A DNA stretch of 38,548 bases from a virus. The notes beneath the pieces were generated by a model, which did no database searches, had not been told where the DNA came from, and saw only the letters and a list, made by a program, of their open reading frames with translations. Below, in pieces: positions 16,180-24,816 of this stretch (its first letter is position 1; each line of letters opens with the position of its first letter). Where the stretch lies: the IMG/VR virus record IMGVR_UViG_3300007541_000060, positions 1 through 38,548 of that record; one strand, written 5' to 3'. The position numbers were made by a program, and so were the translations under genes.

Positions 16180-17022
16180 ATGAGTGAAATTAGAAGTGGT
16201 AATGAAAGTGGTTTAACAACTCCTAGAGATTTTAGCAGTGATTGTTTAAACGAGTTTCTAGATGAGATCGGTGATGAGATTACCGGTGCTTGTATGGTAC
16301 CTGTTAATCTACCTAAAAAGGAGATCATCAACATTATCAAGAGAGCTAAAAAATGGTTCTACAAGAAATATGAAGACTCTGTTAAGGAGAACTATTATCA
16401 TATCCCGAAAGAGATTTTTGAGACTGAATATTTTAAGAAGCATAGATGTTTGACTCTACCAGATGCTGCGGCTGATGGTGCGGGCAAAGTCTACTCAGTA
16501 TACGGTGTTTATGACCTTGCGAGTGGCTGGAACAACATGGGTGGGGGCCTAGACTTAAGATTCCAATCCGGTGCTGACTTTGCACTTGAAAAAATGTTAT
16601 TCAGAAGAATGTACGATGGTTCAGGGCCAGCGCAAGCAGCTGAAGAATTACAGTATTACGTGCTTAACGCTTCACTTGCTGATTTATCAAGACAGATTCT
16701 TGAGAATCCGATCTCTTTTCAGTACTCAAGATTAACTGGTGATTTAAAGTTCATGGGTGATACACCAAAGGGTGGTGTTATTCTAGAGGTTTATGAGACA
16801 ATTCCAGACTGCGCACTCTATGATGATGAGATCTTCTTTAGATACATTAGTGCTAAAATTAAACAGTCACTTGGTGCTAAGTTAGGTATCTTCAAGTTTG
16901 CTCTGCCAGGTAATGTTGACTTCGATTATGATGCTATTAAATCAATGGGCGATGATGAACTTGCTGCTATTGAAGAAGAAATCAAGGGTGATGAAGGTGT
17001 GGACTGGATGTTCCATAGCTAA
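16180..17022 (+). CDS. Probable virion structural protein, family unknown (280 aa)
   Basis: Starts one nucleotide after the amidoligase stop, so the two are probably co-transcribed. The protein has a helical N-terminal region with a basic stretch (about 48-70, IIKRAKKWFYKKYED). The centre has GGGLDLRFQSGADFALEKML and a beta-rich part (PISFQYSRLTGDLKFMGDTP, then VILEVYETIPD). Near the end are a KIKQSLGAKLGIFKFALPGN segment and an acidic tail ending in Trp-Met-Phe. I associate this layout with a conserved structural protein of large myoviruses, possibly a connector, neck or baseplate component, but cannot fix which. Position directly before the gp25-like gene favours the baseplate. Confidence 0.75.
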   Translation: MSEIRSGNESGLTTPRDFSSDCLNEFLDEIGDEITGACMVPVNLPKKEIINIIKRAKKWFYKKYEDSVKENYYHIPKEIFETEYFKKHRCLTLPDAAADGAGKVYSVYGVYDLASGWNNMGGGLDLRFQSGADFALEKMLFRRMYDGSGPAQAAEELQYYVLNASLADLSRQILENPISFQYSRLTGDLKFMGDTPKGGVILEVYETIPDCALYDDEIFFRYISAKIKQSLGAKLGIFKFALPGNVDFDYDAIKSMGDDELAAIEEEIKGDEGVDWMFHS

Positions 17023-17039
17023 AAGAGATACATATAAAG

Positions 17040-17396
17040 ATGGAATTGTACATTAAATATATAGGAGATCCTAACTATGATCCAAATCAAGTTCATGTTG
17101 AGAATGAAGTACAACAACTTATAACTCAAATTGAAACTATTCTTTTTACTGATAAAGGAGAAGTTTTAGGAGCTCCTGGATTTGGCTGCAATTTAGAAGA
17201 TTTGATATATTCATTAGGTTACAATGAACATCAATTGAAATCAACAATAGAAGGTCAGATAAACGCGTATTGTCCACTGGCTAAAAAATATAACGTGAAA
17301 ACCAAAATTAGCTTTTTACGAGGTACTGTTAGAGATGTTGCTTATATCGACATCACGGTCGATAGCAAGTATCTTGTGCAGGTTTACGTAAATTAA
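17040..17396 (+). CDS. Baseplate wedge protein, gp25/GpW-like
   Basis: A 118-residue protein with the hallmark of the gp25-like family at 37-57: TDKGEVLGAPGFGCNLEDLI. In T4-type and P2-type tails this small protein sits at the inner end of each wedge, contacts the gp6 dimer and provides the template for the first sheath ring. Its length is normal (T4 gp25 is 132 aa). The following gene encodes the gp6/J-like partner, the expected neighbour. It starts 18 nt after the previous stop behind an A/T-rich leader. Confidence 0.92.
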   Translation: MELYIKYIGDPNYDPNQVHVENEVQQLITQIETILFTDKGEVLGAPGFGCNLEDLIYSLGYNEHQLKSTIEGQINAYCPLAKKYNVKTKISFLRGTVRDVAYIDITVDSKYLVQVYVN

Positions 17397-17409
17397 ATAA
17401 ATAAAACGG

Positions 17410-19236
17410 ATGGCAGATCTTAAATTTTTAAATAAGCTTAGAGTAACAGGTGCTCAGATTAAACAGGATGCAAGAACGTATATTTCTCGTGTCTACAATC
17501 GCGCAGGTACCTTGTTCACTGACGCCTCTCCTTTCGCACAGCTCTTAAATGTAATGAGTGAGATGAGTGAATTGATTATGTTCTACGTAGAAGATTCTTT
17601 AGTGGAACAGAATATTTACACGGCCCAACAAGCCGAGTCAATTTACGGTATGTCAAGACTAACTGGACATGATGCAACTAGAGGATATGCTGCTTTTGGT
17701 GAAATTGAGTTTAGGTGGAAACCAGGCGCTGATTTTGTTAAAATTGCAGGTACTGGTCTAACATTTGACGGTAGAGCTGTTATTAAGTTCGACTCAAATG
17801 GTCTAAAGTACACTGTTCAAACACCAAGAGAAAGATTTAGAGTTGAGAAAAGCAATAAGAATAAATTTACATGTGAAATTATACAGGGTGAATATGAATC
17901 ACAAACTGTAACTGGGACTGGAGAGAATCTACAGTCTTATAATATAAACGTTAGAGGATTAACCGACCATAATAAAATTACAGTCTACGTAAACGGTGAA
18001 GTATGGACTAAACATGTTTCACTCTATGATATGAACGCTAACGAAAAAGCTTACATGGTTAAGACTGGAATTAGCGGCGGATTAGACGTTTACTTTGGTA
18101 ACGGTTCTTTTGGTATGCCACCGGCAAATGGTGCCACAATCGAGATTGAGTATATTAAACACAGTGGCTCTAAAGGTAATTTGCCTGATGGTTCAGATCT
18201 AACTGTAAAATGGGAAACGGAAGGTGAAGATTCAATTGGAGAACTACATGACCTAAATGAATTCTTTGATGTAACAGTAACATCTTCTCCGAAGATGGGA
18301 GCAGATCGTGAATCAACTGATTTTACAAGGATTCTAACACCACTTGCAAGTAAGTCATATGTGTTGGCCACTCCAGACAACTATGAGTACTTCTTATCTA
18401 AGTACAATCAGTTTTCATATATCGATGCATATAGCCGCACAGACGACCAGTATTTAGACGACGACAATGTGGTTTACATCTTTGCAATGCCAGACTTTAA
18501 GAGAAAGTTAACGGCAGGTATGGATTATTTCTCGCTGCCACAGCAAGAGATGTTCTTTACACAAAGCGAATATGATGCAATGTATCAAGTGCTGCAAAAC
18601 TCAGGCCAGATGATGATGGCTGCTGAAGTTAAATTCGTAGAACCAATTGTCAAGAAGTATAGTATGGATGTTGCAATCAGATACTTTGATGGCTTTAGTA
18701 AACAAGAGATTGCAAACGATGTAAGAGCTGCTATCTCAAATTATATGCTTAACATTACGAGAAGAGATAAGCTGCCTAAGTCAGACATTGTCTATATTCT
18801 TGAAGAGATTGAAGGTATTGATTCGGTTAACGTAAGGTTCATTAGTCAGAAAGAAGAAGATGTGCTTAGATTGGGTTACTATGAGACTGTAACTACAACT
18901 ATCCAGCCACAAGAACCAGTTACTCTTGAAAATATTGGTAACGGTAAACAAAAGTATGTGTTCTTCCAGAAGATTGAAGAGTCTAATCTAGTTAGAATTA
19001 ACCCAGGAGATTCTATCCCAGACTCAGTTAGAGGCTTAGATCAATGGGGCGATATTGTAATGGGCAAAGATGAAGTTGCTATTTTTAGAGGTGGTTGGTT
19101 AGACCGTGATGGTGATCTTGTTGATGACGATGTAAAATTAAATGAAGAGGCTGCACTGAGTATAAACTTTGATGAAGCTCCTGTGCCTAGAACAATTTAC
19201 ACTAGAGTACAAGCTGGAAATAGAAAAGCGTTATAA
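17410..19236 (+). CDS. Baseplate wedge protein, gp6/baseplate J-like
   Basis: A 608-residue protein that should form the ring of wedges around the hub. The N-terminus (SPFAQLLNVMSEMSELIMFY, about 39-58, then AESIYGMSRLTGHDATRGYA) matches the start of gp6/J proteins. The centre is beta-rich, with DGRAVIKFDSNGL and GLDVYFGNGSFGMPPANGA. The J-like C-terminal half has YSMDVAIRYFDGFSKQEIAN, ISNYMLNITRRDKLPKSDIV and EEIEGIDSVNVRFI, as in T4 gp6. Residues 565-575 hold an acidic DRDGDLVDDD loop that could bind calcium. T4 gp6 is 660 aa, so the length agrees. It lies between the gp25-like gene and a gene in the gp7 position; the next ORF overlaps its stop by one base. Confidence 0.9.
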   Translation: MADLKFLNKLRVTGAQIKQDARTYISRVYNRAGTLFTDASPFAQLLNVMSEMSELIMFYVEDSLVEQNIYTAQQAESIYGMSRLTGHDATRGYAAFGEIEFRWKPGADFVKIAGTGLTFDGRAVIKFDSNGLKYTVQTPRERFRVEKSNKNKFTCEIIQGEYESQTVTGTGENLQSYNINVRGLTDHNKITVYVNGEVWTKHVSLYDMNANEKAYMVKTGISGGLDVYFGNGSFGMPPANGATIEIEYIKHSGSKGNLPDGSDLTVKWETEGEDSIGELHDLNEFFDVTVTSSPKMGADRESTDFTRILTPLASKSYVLATPDNYEYFLSKYNQFSYIDAYSRTDDQYLDDDNVVYIFAMPDFKRKLTAGMDYFSLPQQEMFFTQSEYDAMYQVLQNSGQMMMAAEVKFVEPIVKKYSMDVAIRYFDGFSKQEIANDVRAAISNYMLNITRRDKLPKSDIVYILEEIEGIDSVNVRFISQKEEDVLRLGYYETVTTTIQPQEPVTLENIGNGKQKYVFFQKIEESNLVRINPGDSIPDSVRGLDQWGDIVMGKDEVAIFRGGWLDRDGDLVDDDVKLNEEAALSINFDEAPVPRTIYTRVQAGNRKAL

Positions 19237-19508
19237 TGGAAGCACCTTTTAAAGATTTATTAAGGTATAAACGTGTAAAGATTTACGATGTTGCAAAACA
19301 CCGTAAAGACTCTAGACTTAATACTGGTTACGATTATAAGGACAGTCTTTTTAATCTGATGACCTCGAAACACATTCGTAGAAATCAGATTATTAAAGAG
19401 TTTATGCTCTTTCTTAATGATTATTTTTACAATATTATTAAAGGCGTTAAACACCTAAAAACGTTTAAAAATTACACGGTAGAAAAAGACGATACTAATG
19501 TACGATAA
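19236..19508 (+). CDS. Small basic protein between gp6-like and gp7-position genes (90 aa)
   Basis: Start overlaps the gp6-like stop by one base (TAATG) and the end overlaps the next gene by 11 nt, so it is almost certainly translated as part of the wedge operon. The protein is very basic and aromatic (KDLLRYKRVKIYDVAKHRKD at 6-25) with a hydrophobic helix-like stretch (about 54-68, EFMLFLNDYFYNIIKG) that is too charged to be a clear membrane segment. T4 has no equivalent at this position. It may be a small linker or assembly factor of the wedge; family not recognised. Confidence 0.72.
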   Translation: MEAPFKDLLRYKRVKIYDVAKHRKDSRLNTGYDYKDSLFNLMTSKHIRRNQIIKEFMLFLNDYFYNIIKGVKHLKTFKNYTVEKDDTNVR

Positions 19509-22275
19509 GCTAAGATTTTTTAAAGGGTTTGACTATGACATGAACATGGTCAAAGATGCTGATGGTATCTGGCAAGGTAACGTCTATCTAGATGAAGTAT
19601 CTGTTGGTCTCTATGAAACGGCTAACATTTTCTTATTAGAGGAGACCGGCTACTACTATGCGGGTCAGACTACATCTGCTACACTGCCAGGTTTGATTCA
19701 ACCGATTGAAAATTCAGTTGGTTCAAAACTAGTTTGTAGATGGATTGATGAAAAAGGAACGTCTAGTGATATTTTTATCTACGGTGCGGAAATGAAGAAT
19801 GGTCAGCCTGTCGTTACACACCATAAAGAGTTAACATTAGAGCCGCAGCTACAGTCGGTTGCACCTTATAATGTTGTTGATGGTGTTAAGTATTATGAGA
19901 AGCTGGACTTTAAAAAACTGAGCAACCAAGCACTACAGCTAAATGTAGCTTTAAGATCTAATGCTGACGGACCACACAGACGCGTCTTAGGTATTTATGA
20001 TGTAGTTAATGGGATTGAGACACAAGTTGCTCAGATTACATTCTATGGCGAGGTGGTTGCCGAAGATGAAAGACTTAGAACCTTACTACAAAATTTTGGC
20101 GCAACTCTAGATGAAGGAGACTTCCTACTCTTTAAAGAGCACGACATCTCGGAACAAAGCCCAGACTATAAACTCTTAAACAGAAAGCGTAAAGAGCTCT
20201 TACTAGAGCTACATAATATTAAACCCTTCGTTGGTACTTACAAGGCAATCTTAAATGCGATTGACTTCTTTGGTTATAGCAATATAACACTAAAAGAATA
20301 CTGGATGAGTGTTGACAAGAGCAAGCCTTCTTTTGGTAAGCTCTTTGCAATTCCAGTACCTAACTCTTCAGTGCGAGGTGAGATGTTGCGTAAGAAGTTG
20401 ACGGTGCAGATTCCTTCGAGTACAATGAAGAAGACTAATCGTTTTAGCCTAGTCTACAGATTAAACGAACCGAACGGTGGTGTTGACCAGTGGGATATTC
20501 CAACCGTTGATGAGATATTTGAGTATACACCGGATGAAATCTTAATCAAGCTATATGGTTTAAAGCAGAAATTACAGCGTGAATATCTGCCATTAAACAC
20601 TAAGATTGTAGATATTACAGCAGAAGGTGACTACTTTACTCAGAGAAACTTAAATGTATGGAACGTTCAGAATGAGATTGGTTTTATAAGTGAGGGTCAT
20701 GATATTAAATTTAAGGTTGCACCAGAAGGCAGAACTCTCTTTATTGAGGATTTAGGTCTAGTGCTACAGACTACATTAGATAAAAATAGTATTGACTATC
20801 AAACATATTTAGGTTTTACACCAGCTGATTTTGCAACAGCAACCACATCTCAACTACAAGAACTCGAAGATATTTACAATGAGTTCTATGATTATTATAT
20901 TGAAAGAGACTTAAGGACGTTTAACCAGGATATTCCAGTTGGCTGTCCGGTTATCTTAGACGGTAGTGAAACTTTTAGAGACACTTGGTTCGACGGTGAT
21001 TTTACATGGGATGATGCTATTGACCCGAACTCACAGCTCTTAGTAACTTGGGATAACTGGTGGAAACGCTGGGTTTATGAAGTTGAATGGCTTGTAACTG
21101 GACCTAATGGTTTTATCTTTGAAGTTCGCGGTGATATTGACAACTATCTAACAATGCCAATTATAGTACCTTACGAAGGCAGCTATACAGTTGAGATGAG
21201 AGTTTATGACCTTTTTGGCCATCGATCACACTATAGAGAAAGAGATCTTTTTCAAGTTGAACTAAAAGACGTTGAACTCTATGGAGTCTATAAGTGGTTA
21301 GACTCAGCCAGATGGAATGATAAAGGCTTAACTTGGAACAAGTCGGGTGGCTATTGGGATAGCGCACAAGACAGTAGTGTAACTATAGATCAGGCAATTG
21401 CAAGTCTATATGGTACTCTAGACAGGGCTAATTATTTACACGATGAAAGCCAAGGTGTTAGGTTTTCAATGGTAAGAAGGTATAGTGACTCGTTAACTGA
21501 AACTGGTTTTTCAGAGACTACGGGGCCATATCAACTCAATGAATGTAGATTTAGATGGAGAGACACTGAACACCTTTCTTGGAATGCAACTAGAGTGGGT
21601 AGTGATTTATCAGCCTCTTTTAAAGTTTACGACATAGAGAATGGCGATGAAATTGCGATTGACTTTAAAGATCCAAATACTGGAGTTATAACAACAGGTT
21701 CACACGTGATTACAAGCCCAACGCCAAGTTCGGCGATTAACACGGCTCAATATGAAGATGAATGGGAAGCAATTAGAGATGAATTAAATAACTCAACCGA
21801 TCCGATCATTCAGAAGTTTAACTGGAACGCAGTTTTTCACGATACCAACGGTGACGGCTATGCTGATACATTTTTGTATATGCTGGCTGTAGGTAAAGAG
21901 TACTCTAAGAACTATGACTTTGAGAGTGTTACCGTAACGCAAAATGGCGCAAGTACTATTTCAGTTGATGGAGAATTACACGTGGTTCACTATAATCCAG
22001 GTTTTGACGATACTAAGATTTTTAGAGAATATACTGAGGTTGAAAGATCAACTCACGTTACAATTGCAGCTGATGCTACTAACATGCCGGGTATTAAAAA
22101 CCCAAAGTGGGGCATTGTAAACAGAAGCAACCCTGAAATAAATGATATATACTATGATAGTATGTGGTTAACCTACATATTCCAAGACCCAGGTACTTAT
22201 GAGATTACACTTGAGGTTGAAGATACTAATGGTAACCACAACGTCGTCAAACGTAATATGATAAATGTAAAATAA
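19498..22275 (+). CDS. Large baseplate wedge protein in gp7 position, with PKD-like domains
   Basis: A 925-residue protein following the gp6-like gene, the place of gp7 in T4 (1032 aa). Residues about 233-267 (LELHNIKPFVGTYKAILNAI, then FFGYSNITLKEYW) resemble the tail-protein-I region that pairs with gp6/J in simple baseplates. Around 480-580 is a PKD/Ig-like domain (GCPVILDGSETF, then EGSYTVEMRVYDLFGH). A second lies at the C-terminus (about 855-925, DPGTYEITLEVEDTNGNHN). Residues 782-790 (DTNGDGYAD) form an EF-hand/dockerin-like calcium loop. PKD-like domains usually mediate protein or glycan contacts and are not part of T4 gp7, so this version has added surface modules. The start overlaps the previous gene by 11 nt. 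Confidence 0.75.
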   Translation: MYDKLRFFKGFDYDMNMVKDADGIWQGNVYLDEVSVGLYETANIFLLEETGYYYAGQTTSATLPGLIQPIENSVGSKLVCRWIDEKGTSSDIFIYGAEMKNGQPVVTHHKELTLEPQLQSVAPYNVVDGVKYYEKLDFKKLSNQALQLNVALRSNADGPHRRVLGIYDVVNGIETQVAQITFYGEVVAEDERLRTLLQNFGATLDEGDFLLFKEHDISEQSPDYKLLNRKRKELLLELHNIKPFVGTYKAILNAIDFFGYSNITLKEYWMSVDKSKPSFGKLFAIPVPNSSVRGEMLRKKLTVQIPSSTMKKTNRFSLVYRLNEPNGGVDQWDIPTVDEIFEYTPDEILIKLYGLKQKLQREYLPLNTKIVDITAEGDYFTQRNLNVWNVQNEIGFISEGHDIKFKVAPEGRTLFIEDLGLVLQTTLDKNSIDYQTYLGFTPADFATATTSQLQELEDIYNEFYDYYIERDLRTFNQDIPVGCPVILDGSETFRDTWFDGDFTWDDAIDPNSQLLVTWDNWWKRWVYEVEWLVTGPNGFIFEVRGDIDNYLTMPIIVPYEGSYTVEMRVYDLFGHRSHYRERDLFQVELKDVELYGVYKWLDSARWNDKGLTWNKSGGYWDSAQDSSVTIDQAIASLYGTLDRANYLHDESQGVRFSMVRRYSDSLTETGFSETTGPYQLNECRFRWRDTEHLSWNATRVGSDLSASFKVYDIENGDEIAIDFKDPNTGVITTGSHVITSPTPSSAINTAQYEDEWEAIRDELNNSTDPIIQKFNWNAVFHDTNGDGYADTFLYMLAVGKEYSKNYDFESVTVTQNGASTISVDGELHVVHYNPGFDDTKIFREYTEVERSTHVTIAADATNMPGIKNPKWGIVNRSNPEINDIYYDSMWLTYIFQDPGTYEITLEVEDTNGNHNVVKRNMINVK

Positions 22276-22285
22276 ACAAACAAAA

Positions 22286-22858
22286 ATGGCAAACATTACA
22301 CAAATCTTAGGAACAGATTCTATCTCATCTTCTAGGCCAGTTATTAATAGTAACTTCCAGCTGGTGAATGATGATATTACTGATCTACAAGGATTTCTAA
22401 ATCCTACAAACCGTACTATTCAGAATATTTCATCTGCAACAGTAGAGTCATTAACAGTACTTAACGGTACAACAAACATTGCTACATTTACAACAACAGG
22501 TATTGATTTAGAAGTTGATGTTGAATTTGCTAAAAGAACTACGATGGCTGCTGAAATTGTAAAGTCTGGTATCGAGGGTAGCGTTATCGCTCCGGTTGCA
22601 ATAGCTCTACCAGCTGGGCAAGCCCCTGCTGAATCAACTTACCTTGTTAATATTAACTTTAACTTACCTACAGGTATCGAGGGTCAAGAAGTAACCATTA
22701 TCAACGTTAGTACTAGTGCTGTTACAGTTGGTGTTCAAGCAGGACCAACCCTAGGAGCAACTTCTATTAGCTTAAATGGACAGAACTCAACAGTAACATT
22801 AAGATACATCGGTACAGTTTGGTATGTGATCTCATCACACGCTGCAACTATATCGTAA
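22286..22858 (+). CDS. Small tail appendage protein (190 aa)
   Basis: The N-terminus (NITQILGTDSISSSRPVINS, then NFQLVNDDI) is similar in pattern to the start of the collagen-like fibre at 35516 (an I-x-x-I start, an acidic D/S stretch, then Asn-Phe). It is of a type I associate with baseplate-attached appendages in T4-like phages. The rest is beta-rich, Thr/Val/Ser heavy, with a C-terminal sandwich-like part (about 115-185, including EGQEVTIINVSTSAVTVGV) suggestive of a trimeric fibre or tip. It starts 10 nt after the gp7-position gene. It is probably a fibre or fibre-attachment protein; the receptor is unknown. Confidence 0.7.
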   Translation: MANITQILGTDSISSSRPVINSNFQLVNDDITDLQGFLNPTNRTIQNISSATVESLTVLNGTTNIATFTTTGIDLEVDVEFAKRTTMAAEIVKSGIEGSVIAPVAIALPAGQAPAESTYLVNINFNLPTGIEGQEVTIINVSTSAVTVGVQAGPTLGATSISLNGQNSTVTLRYIGTVWYVISSHAATIS

Positions 22859-22880
22859 GCAATAAATTAAAAGAATATAA

Positions 22881-24815
22881 ATGGCAACTCCGTTAGTTAG
22901 AATACCTCAACCAAGAGGCGGCACGATGTACGCTTTTGCGTCTTCTGCTAGAGATATGACTAGGGCGTTCAATAACCCTGACTTGAACTTTGAGTTCAGT
23001 CGCTACGCGTTATTGGATTTACCTGACTTCACACAATCCACAAATGGTGCAAATACAATTAACTTTAGTTTAAACCTGGTTAATGCATCTGGAAGTGCTT
23101 ATTCTGCTGGCGCGCCAAACATTGATTTTGCACAGACTTTTCAGAATTATGCATTAAATGCTGAAGAGATCTTATTACAAGATGACGATTACGATCCAAT
23201 AATTCTACAATCAGACGCTGAAAAATTATTCTTTAAATGGTTAAGTAGTTTAGGTGCTATTAGATTTAGAACAGCGGACTCAAATGAGGCTACAATCGGC
23301 GCTCTAACTGAAGAGAACAATTCAATTCAGACGGGTGCTGTTTATGATCGAGTAGTTAAGTACATTGGTACAATTGACGCTGAGAACGATATTGCCTATA
23401 AAGGTAATGCATATCATGAAGTTTATATTAACGTGCCAACTTCGGTAGGTTCAACGCCAACTGTTCTTTTCCAGCCTAGACAATATAACACAACAGCAAC
23501 CAAACTCTATGCTGATAATGTAATTGAAGGCAGATCAGGTCAAAACCACCCAGATCCAAACATCAACCTATTCTCAGTTGTAGACACTTACGACGTAGGT
23601 ACAGGTGAGGCCTATTACAATATTGATCCAAATGCAACCGATAGCGTACAAATTGTATTCAACGATACCGCATATGCTCAGATTGCAAATGTATCTGATG
23701 TTGAGAATTTATTAGACTTTGCTAAAACAGGTCAACAGTTTACTTTCAATGCCATTTTGGTTTACTATGACTTATATAGCGCTTCTAATCCTTCACAAAG
23801 GGCGACTAACTTATATGGTATTCTAATCTTAGATGAGATTCAGTCTACCGGCGGAACTGGTTCTAAGATTCACGAACAGATTAAATTCAAGCCAAATGAA
23901 GTAACAGGACTTAACGGTAATGCCTTCTCTTTGAAGCTTAACCTTAAGTTTAACTCTTCTCTAGATAATGTTGGTGTTGAGACTTCAGTAAATGACTTTA
24001 CTACATTCTCAATGGATCTGTTTATGGATACGACGACTGCTCTTGAGAATGCAACTGAGTTATTAATTGAAGCTAACAGAAGATACGGTTATCTAGCAGA
24101 GAGGCTGGATAGCGTAGAGAATCTAGTGGTTGGTAGTCAGGAGAACGATGAACTAGTTGCTAGAATAGCTGAAATTGAAGAGCAGATGCAAAACGCATCT
24201 CTACAGCTACAAGACTCAGATTCTCTGTTACAACTTATTACTAAAGCACACGACCGTATCAATTCAATGATCGACGGTACTATCCCAACTGAGATCCAAT
24301 ATAATACTGACGTAATCTTTGCTGGTGCAGGTACAAGAATTGATAAGTCTAATCCTGAAAAGATTAAGATTATAAATGATGTAAACGGTTACTCTATCAC
24401 ACCTGCATTTACATGGGATCAAGTTGGTACTCCGACCTTGATTACTACTAGCAGCCCGTTTGACGTTGGTGCATCAGGCCAAGGCGCTCAAGCTTTTGGT
24501 ATTTATGCTAAATTATTAAACTATACAAATAGGCTAAGTTTACAGAACTTATTAACCAATGACCCTAATGATGACCTAGATATATACATTGACGATGGTT
24601 CATTTGCATGGAAAGCTGGTCAATTATTTAAGATCTCTTTCGATACAATAAACATGGGTGGTAACTCAATTAACATATATACAGGCCGCGCTACTGAGTA
24701 CGATAAGACAATTGCAACTCTACAGCCGGTACAGCTTATTAGTGATAAGCCATATATTGAGGTTGTGTGTATCGACCCTATAAACTACATATTTGAAGTG
24801 GATATATTAAGATAA
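22881..24815 (+). CDS. Large virion protein with central coiled coil (644 aa)
   Basis: The N-terminus (MATPLVRIPQPRGGTMYAFA, then SARDMTRAFNNPDLNFEFS) matches a conserved start I recall in virion proteins of large marine and Bacteroidota myoviruses. The next 350 residues look beta-rich. A coiled coil spans about 383-460 (NATELLIEANRRYGYLAERL, later ARIAEIEEQMQNASLQLQDS). The C-terminal 170 residues are a second beta-rich domain. The layout, globular head plus coiled coil plus globular end, fits a trimeric peripheral baseplate protein; gp8 to gp10 of T4 occupy this relative position. No catalytic motif is seen. It ends one nucleotide before the next gene. Confidence 0.72.
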   Translation: MATPLVRIPQPRGGTMYAFASSARDMTRAFNNPDLNFEFSRYALLDLPDFTQSTNGANTINFSLNLVNASGSAYSAGAPNIDFAQTFQNYALNAEEILLQDDDYDPIILQSDAEKLFFKWLSSLGAIRFRTADSNEATIGALTEENNSIQTGAVYDRVVKYIGTIDAENDIAYKGNAYHEVYINVPTSVGSTPTVLFQPRQYNTTATKLYADNVIEGRSGQNHPDPNINLFSVVDTYDVGTGEAYYNIDPNATDSVQIVFNDTAYAQIANVSDVENLLDFAKTGQQFTFNAILVYYDLYSASNPSQRATNLYGILILDEIQSTGGTGSKIHEQIKFKPNEVTGLNGNAFSLKLNLKFNSSLDNVGVETSVNDFTTFSMDLFMDTTTALENATELLIEANRRYGYLAERLDSVENLVVGSQENDELVARIAEIEEQMQNASLQLQDSDSLLQLITKAHDRINSMIDGTIPTEIQYNTDVIFAGAGTRIDKSNPEKIKIINDVNGYSITPAFTWDQVGTPTLITTSSPFDVGASGQGAQAFGIYAKLLNYTNRLSLQNLLTNDPNDDLDIYIDDGSFAWKAGQLFKISFDTINMGGNSINIYTGRATEYDKTIATLQPVQLISDKPYIEVVCIDPINYIFEVDILR

Positions 24816-24816
24816 G

